NCBI GenBank assembly: GCA_024867545.1
Contig: JANFNE010000001.1
Location: forward strand, 1,612,001-1,676,000
Direction of reading: 5' to 3'
DNA length: 64,000 bases
Source: Phytopythium helicoides
Taxonomy: Eukaryota > Oomycota > Peronosporomycetes > Pythiales > Pythiaceae
The position numbers and the translations under genes are program-made. Positions 19,101 to 30,611 of the stretch are shown in pieces; the first letter of the stretch is position 1, and the number at the start of each line of letters is the position of its first letter. Under the pieces are notes generated by a model. That model made no database searches. It was not told where the DNA came from and saw nothing but the letters and a program-made list of their open reading frames with translations.

Positions 19101-21946
19101 TGGATGCTGAAAGACATGACACTTATACTACCGAGATCGATATGATAATCAACGCTGCAGCTAGTTGCGGAGCAGTTGTCGTGCTGATTGCCTATCTCGA
19201 CGGTGTACGCATTCCGAAAACGCCTTTGGGAAAAGAAACCGGCGACGACCGACTTGCCGAGTTTGCGCGCGAGGTAGAAGCTCTAATACTGCGGTTTGTA
19301 CGTTGGGGCCTTCGACAGCAAGGAGCAGCTGATCAAAGCCAGCACGATATAAAAGACATTGCCGCTCCGGTGATTTCTTCTGAGGAAGGAAACGTGCCAA
19401 CTCTTTCTAAATTGTGGGCCACCAACTTACTTGATCCTCAATTTGATGTACCGCGTTTCGGTTACTCCAACTACTCGGCGTTATTAGTGGCGACTGAAAC
19501 TGGACAAAATACGATTGCCATGGAGTTACTTAACGTAGGGGCTAGTCCGAACACATCTTCCTCAACCGGTACTACACCTTTGATGCTGGCACTCCTCAAT
19601 CGAGAAGCAACGCTTGTTCACGCACTGCTATCACATGGTGCAGATCTTAACGCAATCACAACCAATGACAAGGCTCAGCCAGTGTGGAAATACGCGATTT
19701 CGTCCGCTCAAGAAGCAAACAAGCTCATATCAGATACATATATTGCGGCTGCATCTTGCTCGGAAGAGTTGGTGATTGATGCTACGCAGCTGTTACTTGC
19801 ACTTGACTTTATTCCAGGGTTTCCCGTACAGCTGGAAGAATGCTTGCATCTCGGGATTGATGTCAACGTATCTGATGCAGACGGAAACTTTCTTCTGCAT
19901 TCTATTATATCCAAGTCACGAATTCGTCAAACAATTCGTGGAATCGATTTGTGTTTTCGCTATGACTCTCGTCAAATTGAGCAAACCCGTCTCTTAGCAC
20001 TTATTGAACTGTTGGTTACAACTTACAAATCCGATTTGAATAGTGTCAACCAGATGGGTCAGTCGGCTTTACACCTGGCACTTCTCTACGGACACATCGA
20101 AGTCGCCCGGCTACTGCTGCGTAGCGGAGCTAACCCGAATGTGCGCGACGTTCGTGGCTATCTACCTATTCACTATGCCTGCCTTGGATTTTGTGGAGGA
20201 TCCAGCGAATGCACAAACGATTCGATTGGAATTATCACGCTGTTACTAGAAGCTGCAGTAAAATATCCTTTGGTTGAGGGGAGCCATTTCGACATCCGTA
20301 AGAACAAGACGTCAGAAGAAAAGCAGGCGATAGAGGTCGACGGAATTCTGCGAAGGGGCTTCTTGAGTTTGACTCAGCCTAGAGGGATTGTGACCAGGCT
20401 GTCAAATCAACAAGAGGTCCTGAATGCCGTCTCTTTTGAGGCGGGGTTCCTGCCATGGCACATGGCGTGCGGAGCACACGTTCACTCCCCGCTAACTTTT
20501 CCGTTGGATGACACAATGGAGGCAAATTTTCGTTCGAACGGCGCAGCTCGAGCAGCAATTCTGAACTACTTCGTCAAAGAATGGAAAATTGATCTCGGAA
20601 AGACGGCATTCAAAAATGTCAACGCTCTTCACTTGTCGATTAAGAGTGGTTCGTCTGGATGTAATGACGAAGTGATCAATTTTCTTCTCTCCAGCTGCAT
20701 GCAACCAGAATCCTCGTCGTCGATGAATATTAACGCTGTCCATGAAGTAGCAGTTATTGACTCGTTGTCGTTACTTGTGCCGGGAAGCGAAGTACTGGTA
20801 TCAGGTTTGGATCGCAGTGATGTCCACGGGTTTATATCGTCACGGTCAGACGCAAACCCCAACCAGTATAACGTGTTGTTGTCGAATGGAGGCCACCTAG
20901 AGGCAGTGGAGCGCCATTACTTGAAACTGTCTGACTCAACTAGTGGTTTCAAAGGCCTTCGAAAGTATCACTTGTACTTTGAATCCGCTTTCTCGGCCCT
21001 TCACTACGCACTCCAGTATAGCAATGAGCTGAGCCTGCGACTTCTATCGTTCGCTGATATATGTAAAGAGCCAGAAGGATCCGATATACCGCTTCTTGCA
21101 CTTGCATGTGCAGCCCATCGATCTGCTGATGTTGTTAAAAGATTGATCGGTCCGAGTGCAAATGTTCGAGTAACCTTGCCACTGATTTCAAGTGGTCTTC
21201 ACTATCACAGCTCTACCAATAGAGGTGGTATGAGGCGTAAACATACTGCGCCGTTGCATTATGCGGTCACCTACGAAGATATCGATGTCACTAGAGAGCT
21301 GGTCACATCGAGCCACGTGAACGTGAACGTTCGCCGCTCTGGTGATGGTTTTACCCCTCTTCACATTGCGTGTGAGCTAGGAAACCTTGTGATCATCAAG
21401 CTACTTATTGAGCACGGTGCTGATCTAGGACAGGAAGCGTCATCTTCTGCGGGAGATTGCGTCACACCATTGCGATTGCTGATAAGAAACGATACTGTCA
21501 GCAGCGATGCGTTTCGAGCTCTTATCATTGAGAACCATGTTTCTGCTCGTCACCTCTTCGGACACTTTGCTGAAAACATATCGCTTGGCGAACCAAACAT
21601 CTCCCAGTCTGATATTTCAGAAGATAAGGATTACAGAGGTGCATGCTTGCTGCTCGACTTGGAAGCTCAAAATCTCAGTCTCTATGATCGCATTCATGAG
21701 TTACGGAGCGGTGGCTTGACTGAAAGAGAGTCAATGGTGGGAAAGCTTGAAAGCGATCTAGCGAAGAGTGACGATGTGCTTGCTGTTGCGTTCGGACTGA
21801 TACAGAATTGCACATCAGTGTCAAAAGATGCTGATAATACCACAGATTCAGTCCGAACGACAGACGTGCTCGAGATTTTCTCGCACCTACCCCATCTACA
21901 CGAATGCTTCCGAGCGTTCAACGTACGATCAAGATGGATCGGGTAG
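16112..21946 (+). CDS. Large armadillo/ankyrin-repeat protein (six exons)
   Basis: Inferred exons are 16112-16300, 16382-16487, 16623-16732, 16818-17157, 17227-18206 and 18275-21946. All introns are GT-AG and keep phase, giving 1798 residues. An upstream in-frame ATG at 16046 would add 22 residues. The N-terminus is basic. Residues about 50-570 are helical and armadillo-like (LLRECGAIEAEED, LDFEALSCLALLLAN), interrupted by a poly-alanine stretch. Beyond about 950 there are ankyrin repeats, for example TPLMLALLNREATLVHALLSHGADLN, GQSALHLALLYGHIEVARLLLRSGANPN and FTPLHIACELGNLVIIKLLIEHGADL. It is probably a scaffold protein; partners are unknown. The next gene starts 92 bp after the stop. Confidence 0.82.
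17602..17662 (+). repeat. Poly-alanine-encoding GCN tract
   Basis: A run of gcagct, gccgcc and gctgca triplets in exon 5 of the ARM/ankyrin gene encodes about 20 alanines broken by single Val and Asn residues. Such tracts vary in length easily. Confidence 0.85.
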
Positions 21947-22038
21947 TAACTCTACTTTCTTTATTCAATACATATTCACTATCTTTAGCTGTAACTCCCA
22001 TCGTTCTTGAGTCGCGATTTGCAGTCACAACCACAACG

Positions 22039-24819
22039 ATGAACGACGTACCACCAGGTCCACAATTCGCCCGAGCTGATAGGGGCGACAGTGGTACTGA
22101 CGCAGAAAGAGAGATCCCTACTATCGCATATGACACGAGCCAATCTTCACAACCACAGTTGTTACCTCCCGTTCGGGATCGCCAGCAAAACAATATCAAA
22201 GTCAAGGTTCGGAGAAAAGGCGCGCGCGGAGTAACTTGCATTCGATACGCTCCGCCTCCAGTGGAATATTCTGAAGCCAAAAACCTAGCAAGGACATACT
22301 ACACTTCCCAAGCCGATAGCAAAGAGAACTCCCAGCCATCCTTGACCGATTTTCAACAGAGAACTGCACAGAGCTTCAACGTGTTGCGACTTTGGCATCA
22401 GCACGTGGTTTCTCCTACAATACGATCTCAGCTTGCAGAGATCTTCAAAACCCTCTCTTCGGCAGCATATGCGCAGGTTGTCTTGGATGCGGAGGTATTT
22501 GGTGAGCCGCCTGTTGGGCAAGAATTTTTTACTCTGTTAAATGCAGCAGAACGTAGACTAGCAGCAATAGAGAGCGATATTGAGCGCGAACAAAGTAAAC
22601 TCAAAATGGAAAGAGCACTCCAAGAAGACCTGGTGCAAGAGCTCAATCATCTCGGAGCAGATCTCGAGCTTGTTAGAGAGAAACACCGAAGTGTAGCGGA
22701 GGAAGTCGAAAGCGAGCAAGCAGCAGTTGCTCATCTCGAGCACGAATACGCAATGCTTTTAGATCAAGAGAGTGATATGAAACGCGAGTGTAGGATGCTG
22801 AATGGCCAGCTAGAAAAGCAGCAAGCTCTATTGAGAGAGCTCAAGGAGCATTCAACTTATCTGGATTACATTTCACACGAACCTATGAAGCGGCATATGG
22901 AGGAGAGGAAGCAACAGGAGCAGACGGATGCTTTAGTAGCTGCAGCCGAGGCGGCTGAGAATGCTAACATAAAATTAGAGCAGGAGCTCGAGCGGCTTGA
23001 AAAGCAAGCCGCATCACTTGAAGTTCAGTACGAATTAGACTTGGCTCGACAGGAAGCAAAAAGGAAGGAACTTGAGGATGCGCGTGAGTTCCACCAGGTT
23101 GTCGAAACGAGTTACAATCGAGCGAGAGAGTGTCATACCCCACGCCCTTACTGGGCTGACATTATTGACCGCACTCCCGAGTTGTCTGTTCAGAAATACG
23201 AATGGGAGATGGTCGATGATACCGACAAAGGCCTCGAGCTGGCAGCAAGCTCATCAATTGATCTTCAGTCGCTTGATATGCAGTCCGGACGTACCTCCGA
23301 GACGTCATCAGCAGGTCATACCAAAGTGTTAGTTAAAGAGCTATTGATGTGGATTGAACGTCTCCAGAAGCACTGTGGTGTAAATCTTCATCTTAGTCGG
23401 GTACGTAGCTGCAGCTGCTGCATTCGATCGGCTCAAGTTAATATTGATATTGGTCGGATGGTTTCATTCAGATTTGGCATGATGTTGAGGAGGCTCGTGT
23501 TGAGTTGAATATTTTACATCACCAGTTGGATCGTGTTCGCCGCAAAACTGGTAGACGAGCAATCGCAGGGGACCCTGACTCGGAAGCGCAATTAGCTACC
23601 AAGGCAAAGCAAGCATATATTGTGGCTCTTGGAGTTCACGCAGAGATTCCGATGTATTTGCGACACCAAGGCAAGGTGAAGCAGCGAACATTGAAGAAAA
23701 GCGAAGTTGAAAGCCTCGTTCGCAAAGTCTGGTCAGAAAAGCGTAAGCGAGAGATGCGAAATCCATTGGCAAGCGTACCGCTTGAGGACGTGCTATTTGA
23801 TAAACTGCAGCGCAAGTATGGGTTTCAGCCATTGATCGCAGAATGGGGTTACAACTTACTGCTGGCACTTCAGACATATACATGGGATACAGAAATCGAG
23901 CTTTTCCTGCTGGTCCTGACACATGCTGTTTCCGATCGTGTGTATGTGGACCAAGAAGAGATGCTATGCAGTTGTCAAGCTCTACTACTCAAGCTCACCG
24001 AATGCTATGGCATCGAGAGTTTTGTATCCGAGCGCCGGGTATTGCTGAAAGATGCCCTCGTTGTGCTTCGCAAGTTCTTTCCGCTGAAAAACTCCACCCA
24101 GCTGCAGGCGATCGAAAAGTCAATAATACGAGACATGCACAAGATGAAGCGAGGTGGGAATGACTCTATTCTGTACGTCGAAGACATTCTTCCACTAGGC
24201 TCGCGCCACCCTCGCGGGTTCTTTGTGAAGACGATTCGCACGCAGCATTTCAAAGAGATCCAGGACTTTTACTTGCTACTTCTGAGGTGCGTAACGCAAT
24301 CTCGGAATATGTTACTTGCTGAGCACTACCCAGCTAAGTGTGGTCTCTATCAGCGAGCTGGAAGAGCGGGATGCCAACCAAACAGGGAATCTCACACTTT
24401 CCGTGATACAAGAAGTTTGTGCAATTTTGAATTGTGTGGTGCGAGACATCTGAGATCACTCACTCAATGTTTGAATCACAGGCGATTCAAAGCGTAGACC
24501 CCCTCAGCAGCCCGAGCGCAATCGGGAACGCTCTAGTTCGGGGTCTCGGCCTGATCAGCCGGTCGCAGCTCGTCATGCACGACATCGTGGAGTACCGTCC
24601 GCTGCTAAAGGTCGGTGTCACGATTTCAGAATTTCTCGCTCCAACCCCGCAGAGCCGCTGACCCTTGCCCTCCAGAAAATGAACACGACGGGGCTCATGA
24701 AGTTCACGCTCAACTTCGACCCGAACGCAGACATCAACTGGCGCCGCCGGCGCCCCGCCGAGGTCGCCCACAGCCTCCAGACCTCCGTGGCGCAACTTGT
24801 CGGTACCACTTCAACATGA
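22039..24819 (+). CDS. Coiled-coil protein of unknown function (five exons)
   Basis: Inferred exons are 22039-23400, 23472-24286, 24354-24438, 24482-24610 and 24676-24819; every junction is GT-AG and phase-consistent, giving 844 residues. Residues about 180-370 form a long coiled coil rich in Glu, Leu and Arg (IERLEKQAASLEVQYEL type). The C-terminal third is globular and includes a stretch that may be EF-hand-like (EERDANQTGNLTLSVIQEV), ending near VEYRPLLK...KMNTTGLMKF. The ATG at 22039 is preferred because an upstream ATG at 21904 lies inside the preceding gene. I do not recognise the family. A cytoskeletal or ciliary role is possible but not shown. Confidence 0.75.
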
Positions 24820-24896
24820 CCTCGACAACCCCGTTTTGACTCCCCAGTAGTCAGCCCACGCCTTTCGTAGCTCTTCCTTCCGCGCTTATCCCCATC

Positions 24897-26927
24897 ATGG
24901 CGCAGCTCCTGGCGGCGCTGCCGCCGCCGCTCGTGGCGCGCGTCGTGGCGTTCGCAGTCGCCGACTTGGATCAGGACGCGGCGCGCGTGAGCTCCAGCCG
25001 CGGTGGCCCCCGCCTCGATGGCCTCGCTTCACTCGCGCTCGTGTGCAAGAGCTGGGCGGCGCCGCTGCGCGAGCTGGCGGCGCAGGCGCAGCGCGCTCGC
25101 GTGACGCTCACGTTCGCAGGCGCGGGGCGCGCGGACGTGCTGGCGGCGCGACGGCGCGTGGCGCTGCGTGGGCCGCACGTGCGCGACCTGCGCGTGTGCA
25201 TGGGCTCGTTCGCGTCCTTCGGCGAGTACTTTTCGCGCCACCCCGGGCTGCACTTCCTGGACGACGCGCAGCTGGGCTGGGACGCCATCTTCGCGCTTGC
25301 GCCAGGGCTCAAGCGCCTGGATCTCTCGACCATGCCAATGGGAAGTCCACACTTGAGGCAGGCCATCGAGGCCGCAGCGAGGCACTGCCCCCAGCTGCAG
25401 GCGCTCGTTCTGCCAGGGAAGGAGAGGCAGGATGCTGAAGCTGACAACGTCGTGCAGCCCGTCATGGACACGCTTTATGCTGGCATGAAGCGGTGGAGAG
25501 CCATGAGACAGCTCACCGTGCCCAGTAGGCCGGAAAGGGACAAACTGCAGTCGACGCAGGTGTTCCTGGAACACGTGATGCAGTACTGCCCTGATGTCGA
25601 GTACCTGGACGGATACAAGCAGTCGCTGCGAGAGATGGACCGCCTCACATGCCATGATCAGTGGGTGCTACCGCTGTCGCTGTGGGAACGCTTCAATGCT
25701 ACGTGCACCAAGCTGAAAGAGTTCAACTGGGTCGTCGTTCCTTTTGCCGACCCGTTCTTCAAAGCGTTTGGTGAGCATACTAAACCTGAGCTCACCACTC
25801 TGACCTTTTGCGTCAACATGCTGTGGGACTGGACCGGGTACTTCCAAGCCTGTGGAGAGCTCAGTAGAGACAGTGTCGGACTGAATGGCGCGAGCCGACG
25901 GCCAGGATACGGCTTCAAGGCCGTCGACGCCAGCACGGCACTAAAGGCCTGCCCGAAGCTTGATGTACTCGAGATCGGGTTGTATCATCCGCTGGAACCC
26001 GAGGTCTTTGACAACCCGGAGATGGCATTCGACCGCGAGTACGACTTCCTGGCAAACACTTACCCTGACCATGAAGTCCTGAATCCAGATATCTTTGACG
26101 ACAAATTTTGCGAACGACTCGCGGTGGACTGCCCTTTAGTAAGTCGCTTTACGATTTGGGAGGTTGTCGAGGGATACAACGAGAAGATCGAGCCGATCAA
26201 AATGCTGACCGACCAAGGACTGACTGCGCTCAGCAAACTCAAGTACCTTTCATATTTGGAGCTCCGATCTGTGAACTGTACTGGAGATGGAGTTTTTGCC
26301 TTTCTGAGCGGGATGTCAGACGAGCTCAAATGCCAGCGAGCCTTCCAGATTGCGCTCGGGGGTGCCAGCATCGGTGCACAAAATGCGTTCTATGACGCGC
26401 TAATTGGATTGCTAACGCGTATCGAAGAGACCGCAAAATCTGAGCTGACGTTTGCTCACCGCAAGTTCGTGCTCCGCATGACGAATTCCAGCTTAGTACA
26501 AGTTGAGCGAGGGTGGAGCGAAGAGTATATGAAGAAGCTCGAGAAGCTGGTGGAAAGTGTCAAGACCAAGCACCCGAGTCTACGGATTCGCATCACCACG
26601 AGTGGCCGGATGCGTGACAGCTTCAGCAGCATTATCGAGCTTGGGCTCTACACGGAACACGCCGAGCCCAGCGTCTGGTACGGATGGGATGACGAACAGC
26701 CTGACCGGAGCATCTCCTTTGCCAACCGCGGCGGAGCGAGCGGGTTTATGGGGAATGGCCTCCCTCTAGATGTGGACTCGCTTCCTCTCGACTACGAGCT
26801 TCCAGCTGAATTCGTGGACGGCTACGACTACGACACCGGTGCTTACTATGACGATTATGACGACTTCGGCTATGACGAAGGGTCTGACGAGGATGAGGAC
26901 GACGACTTCTGGGAGCCTCCATATTAG
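24897..26927 (+). CDS. F-box-like/leucine-rich-repeat protein
   Basis: A 676-residue intronless protein starting 77 bp after the previous gene. The N-terminus (LLAALPPPLVARVVAFAV...LASLALVCKSW) follows the F-box pattern of a Leu-Pro helix followed by LxLVCKxW. Irregular leucine-rich segments follow (LKRLDLSTMPM, LQALVLPG, LTTLTFCVNM, LDVLEIGLYHP, LSYLELRSVN). The C-terminal 50 residues are strongly acidic and tyrosine-rich (YDYDTGAYYDDYDDFGYD). The expected role is substrate recognition in an SCF-type ubiquitin ligase, which is inference because the F-box is degenerate. The first 400 bp are very GC-rich. Confidence 0.7.
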   Translation: MAQLLAALPPPLVARVVAFAVADLDQDAARVSSSRGGPRLDGLASLALVCKSWAAPLRELAAQAQRARVTLTFAGAGRADVLAARRRVALRGPHVRDLRVCMGSFASFGEYFSRHPGLHFLDDAQLGWDAIFALAPGLKRLDLSTMPMGSPHLRQAIEAAARHCPQLQALVLPGKERQDAEADNVVQPVMDTLYAGMKRWRAMRQLTVPSRPERDKLQSTQVFLEHVMQYCPDVEYLDGYKQSLREMDRLTCHDQWVLPLSLWERFNATCTKLKEFNWVVVPFADPFFKAFGEHTKPELTTLTFCVNMLWDWTGYFQACGELSRDSVGLNGASRRPGYGFKAVDASTALKACPKLDVLEIGLYHPLEPEVFDNPEMAFDREYDFLANTYPDHEVLNPDIFDDKFCERLAVDCPLVSRFTIWEVVEGYNEKIEPIKMLTDQGLTALSKLKYLSYLELRSVNCTGDGVFAFLSGMSDELKCQRAFQIALGGASIGAQNAFYDALIGLLTRIEETAKSELTFAHRKFVLRMTNSSLVQVERGWSEEYMKKLEKLVESVKTKHPSLRIRITTSGRMRDSFSSIIELGLYTEHAEPSVWYGWDDEQPDRSISFANRGGASGFMGNGLPLDVDSLPLDYELPAEFVDGYDYDTGAYYDDYDDFGYDEGSDEDEDDDFWEPPY

Positions 26928-27697
26928 TCAGACATTGTCGCCGCGTGACGTTCAAGTGCTTGTCGTAACGAAAAAGTTATTACATCGACTTGCTACATAC
27001 TTTTCACGTCGGGTGTTCTGCGTTTCCCGGAAGTTGAAGTGCTGACCGGGCAAGTCTCGACTTGAAGTGCTGATTCAAGGAGGACTAAGCCGACTCAGGC
27101 TGCTGACGGTGAGCAAACAGCAAATCCCCATCTCACTGCTGACTACACAGACAGTCGCAGTCTGTCTGCAGCATAGAGTCGCCAACCGTTGACCACGCTT
27201 TCGGAGTTTTGTGCACACTGTGGCCTGCTGGACGAGCAGGTGCGTGTGCCAAGTGAGCAGTTCGCTGCTCGCACTCCAGTCAAGCCGAGTGAACAGTACA
27301 GTACTTGTTAGCACACCTTGGTCTCATCTCATCCGGGTCACCTCCGTGCCAACAGCTCTCCCAGTCTGCGCGTTACTCACCCTGCGACGGAGGATCCTCG
27401 GTGGCACTCCCGCTGTCAGGAACGTGACAGTTTTCTATTTCTACCACCGTCTCTCTTGGTCTCACTATGAAATAGAAACGTTAGAAACGATCCCGCCCCA
27501 ACGCTGGTCACGCCCATCATGCGCAACGAGGAGCCAAGAGGAGAAATGCTCGGCGGCTCGAGGCGCTCGGGAAGCCGTAGAGACGAGCGTCGCGCTCTTC
27601 TCGCGCTCACTATGGGCCTGCAGGCGCCTCCGGCGGCTCCAGAGCGAGCCTGGCCACTCTCCAATCCGTCAGATCCGCGGCAGATCAAGTGCGAGCG
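26928..27697. other. Intergenic upstream of the PLC-like gene
   Basis: No gene recognised in 770 bp. A GCGCTCACTATG element at about 27602 resembles an initiator but lacks the FPR half. Confidence 0.4.
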
Positions 27698-30058
27698 ATG
27701 AACCTCCGACGACTGGCGGCTACGGCTGTGGGTGTGCTGGGGCTCGCAGCCTCCAACGGTGGGTTCGCCGCGGCCGACACGTGCACGGCCGAGTCCTTTT
27801 CGGTGCTGCCAACCACCTACGGGCTCGACACGTGCGTGGGCAACAACCTGTACAGCATCCTCGCGGTGCTCGCCACGACGCAGACGCAGTGCTCGCTCAC
27901 CAAGCTACTGGCGCTTGAGAGCGACGCCGAGCTGTCGAGCATCGTGACGCTCATCGAGGACATCGTGGCCTCGCCCTCGTCGCTTTCGAGCCTGCTCTAC
28001 CAGCACATGGTCGACACGAGCACCGCCGACATGACGAGCTTCTGCACGACCTTGAACTCGACCATCTCGCCCTGCGTGCTCGCGCTGCTGCCGCAAATCC
28101 TCCCGATTCTCAAGGCCGACCTCACGTGCTGCTCGCAGATCAGCGACCTCATTGACCTGCTCAACTTCTTCGTGCCGGCCAATGTCACAACCAACTACTT
28201 CGTCATGAATGAGCTCGTGAACGGTGTCAACCAGTTCTTCTGCTCCAAGATCGGCTCCACCACCTGCGGATCTAGCATCTACTCGCAGCTCACGAGCAAG
28301 TACTCGGCGTCCAACTTCACGCTGATGAACTCGGTCGTCGTGCCCTTTGTCACGATCCCGTACGGCTCCGAGTGCTCGGCCATGAAGGGCAATGCTTACA
28401 CGGACACTGCCTCGCTCAAGTCGGCGAGCACAATCAAGTACTCGTGCTGTATCGACCACGCGCGTCCTCTCATTCAGGCCATTCAAAGCGGTTTTGAGTA
28501 CTTCTTCGGCGACAACGTGACCACGATTCTGAACGGCATGATCGATTTCTCGGCCTCGGGTGGCAAGTTTGTCAACTCGGTACCGGGCACGGCTGGCTGC
28601 ACCTTCACCGATACGTGCACAGACCCGTCGTACTTGATCCCGACACAGACCCAGTACCAGACTGCAGGCACCTACAACCCTGGCAAGAACAACCTGACTG
28701 ACATCACGTGCACGACGACCAAGGTCTGTGACTCTACTGGCACCGTGTGTAGCAATGTGTGCAAGAAGGGCACGGCTGCGGTCTCCTCGACATGGCTGAA
28801 CTCAACGCTTACCTACCAGCGCAAACTTGCCAACAACAAGCAGTTGTGCTACGCCCAAGTGCCGTCGACACACAACAGTGCCATTACTCTTGCAGACGGC
28901 TACGGCAACCGTGACCAGCTTTTCAACTTGAACCTGAACTCGGCGAAGTCCTACTCGTACCTCAAGACCAACAACCACGCGCTGAGTATTACGGACCAGC
29001 TGAACATTGGTATGCGTTGGGTTGAGGTCGACACGCACTACTTCCTCGACGACTTCCACACGGGCCATTGCGGTAACCTTGGCTCGGCCTCTGTTGAGAC
29101 GTTCTTCGAGGCGTTCGAGTCACAACTTTCGGGTTACGGCACTGTCACGTGGGCTGCCGACCTGCTCGGCTGCTTCCCGTCTGTGTCGGGTATCAAGGTC
29201 GCTGACCAGGTCACGACGAGGCAGTCGATGCAGGAGATCAAGGACTGGGTCGATGCTCATCCGGGCGAGTTTGTGTTCGTGTACCTCGACACGGGCGATG
29301 ACATTTCGCGTCAGAGCAAGACAAGCGACCTCAACACGCTGCTTGAAGACATCTTCGGTGACGTGGCAGTTCCTGAGTCTGAGCTGAAGACGCTTGCATC
29401 GGGCTCGTGGAAGTCGGGCAGCATCCAGACGTTCCTGAACGAGGGATACCAAGTGATGCTGCTGGCTAACTCGGACACTGGTCTTGCCTACAGCCTGTAC
29501 AGTTACTGCGGTGGCCACAACATCATCACTACGGACTACATCAACACGCTTCCGGACAGCTCGCGCAAGATTGACGGCTTCACGATCTATGGCAACAGCT
29601 ACCTGCTTCGCTCGTACCAGGCGGAACTTCGCTACATTTCGCTCTCTGACGAGGGCACGTTCTCCGAGACCCTGGAGACATACTTGGTGAAGAGTAACAT
29701 CGGCAACTTTGTCCGTTGGAACCTGAACCTGGTTGCCACCGATATGGTAGACGGAGCCAAGATGTCTGCGCAGGCTTGGTCATGGGCCGAGAACGAGCCG
29801 AGCACGACATCGTCGAGTGCCTACGTACTGATCAACACGAGCGGTCGCTGGATCGCAAGCACCACTGCCGCCCAGACGTACAAGGCGTGCTGGAGCAGCT
29901 CAAGCCTTGCGTGGTCGATTATCTCGTACTCGTCGTCTTGCGCAACGGGCTACACGTTCACGGCGCCGCAGGACCCGTACCAGAACTACTTGCTGAACAG
30001 CACGATGGTTGCTAAGGGCATCACGATCCCAGTTGTGATCAACGCCACGCTCTCGTAA
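27698..30058 (+). CDS. Secreted PLC-like phosphodiesterase
   Basis: A 786-residue intronless protein from the ATG at 27698; a GTG three codons upstream is not needed. A signal peptide ends near residue 27 (AAADTC). Residues about 28-380 are a cysteine-rich region that I do not recognise, with repeated C..C spacing. Residues about 385-740 match the PI-PLC-like TIM barrel: His392 in VPSTHNSA and His447 in VEVDTHYF sit 55 residues apart, as the two catalytic histidines do in bacterial-type PI-PLC and PLCXD proteins. It probably cleaves a phosphodiester in a lipid or glycolipid outside the cell. The substrate and the N-terminal function are unknown. Confidence 0.82.
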   Translation: MNLRRLAATAVGVLGLAASNGGFAAADTCTAESFSVLPTTYGLDTCVGNNLYSILAVLATTQTQCSLTKLLALESDAELSSIVTLIEDIVASPSSLSSLLYQHMVDTSTADMTSFCTTLNSTISPCVLALLPQILPILKADLTCCSQISDLIDLLNFFVPANVTTNYFVMNELVNGVNQFFCSKIGSTTCGSSIYSQLTSKYSASNFTLMNSVVVPFVTIPYGSECSAMKGNAYTDTASLKSASTIKYSCCIDHARPLIQAIQSGFEYFFGDNVTTILNGMIDFSASGGKFVNSVPGTAGCTFTDTCTDPSYLIPTQTQYQTAGTYNPGKNNLTDITCTTTKVCDSTGTVCSNVCKKGTAAVSSTWLNSTLTYQRKLANNKQLCYAQVPSTHNSAITLADGYGNRDQLFNLNLNSAKSYSYLKTNNHALSITDQLNIGMRWVEVDTHYFLDDFHTGHCGNLGSASVETFFEAFESQLSGYGTVTWAADLLGCFPSVSGIKVADQVTTRQSMQEIKDWVDAHPGEFVFVYLDTGDDISRQSKTSDLNTLLEDIFGDVAVPESELKTLASGSWKSGSIQTFLNEGYQVMLLANSDTGLAYSLYSYCGGHNIITTDYINTLPDSSRKIDGFTIYGNSYLLRSYQAELRYISLSDEGTFSETLETYLVKSNIGNFVRWNLNLVATDMVDGAKMSAQAWSWAENEPSTTSSSAYVLINTSGRWIASTTAAQTYKACWSSSSLAWSIISYSSSCATGYTFTAPQDPYQNYLLNSTMVAKGITIPVVINATLS

Positions 30059-30611
30059 GCGAGCGAGCAGAAAGTTTTGACGACATACGCAATTGAGACT
30101 CGGCATCTTGCCTGGAGCTAGTATGTAGTAAGCACGAGCCCGTTCCAGAGGACAGCACTCTGGCATACACAACTGCACAACATGAGCTCATTTTATAAGC
30201 CTACGTGTTTGGTGGCCATGATCCAGCATCAAACTCACCACGTTTCGAGTCAAACAACGTGTTGAGATCAAGCTGCTTCGTACCGTAAATACAAGGTGCC
30301 AGGCAAATCATGAAAGCCCCGTGAGTAGCTCAACGGATTGTTGGAATGATTTCCATGGCTCCTTGTACATGGAGTGCGAAAACTGGTGCAGCTCATGCGA
30401 TGCACCTCCGTTTTCGCCCGGAAGTTCTGCCTTAGAGATGCTGCTCGGTTCGTAGAGCTTCGATGCGAAATGAATCGTAAGCAACTTGCTTAGCGAAACT
30501 GTTGAAGTAGCTTCGTGAGTGGTATCAGCCGTCTTGAAGTTAGGTTGGACTAGACGAACCCTGAGGTCATTTGACAATCAGCCGCGAAGCCCACAACGGA
30601 ATCTATCCACC
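30059..30611. other. Intergenic upstream of 4CL-like gene A
   Basis: Holds the 3' flank of the PLC-like gene and the putative core promoter of gene A at 30564-30581. No further gene was seen. Confidence 0.5.
30564..30581 (+). promoter_or_regulatory. Putative Inr/FPR, 4CL-like gene A
   Basis: AGGTCATTTGACAATCAG lies about 30-45 bp before the ATG. The same TCATTTGACAATCAG block precedes 4CL-like gene E, and both fit the oomycete Inr/FPR layout. Confidence 0.5.

Noticed and set aside
21904..22038. Upstream start for the coiled-coil gene
   Set aside because: This ATG lies inside the end of the ARM/ankyrin gene; the ATG at 22039 gives a normal non-overlapping start.
27211..27918. 235-codon plus-strand frame before the PLC-like gene
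   Set aside because: Overlaps the signal peptide and N-terminal coding region of the PLC-like gene in another frame; no conserved features.
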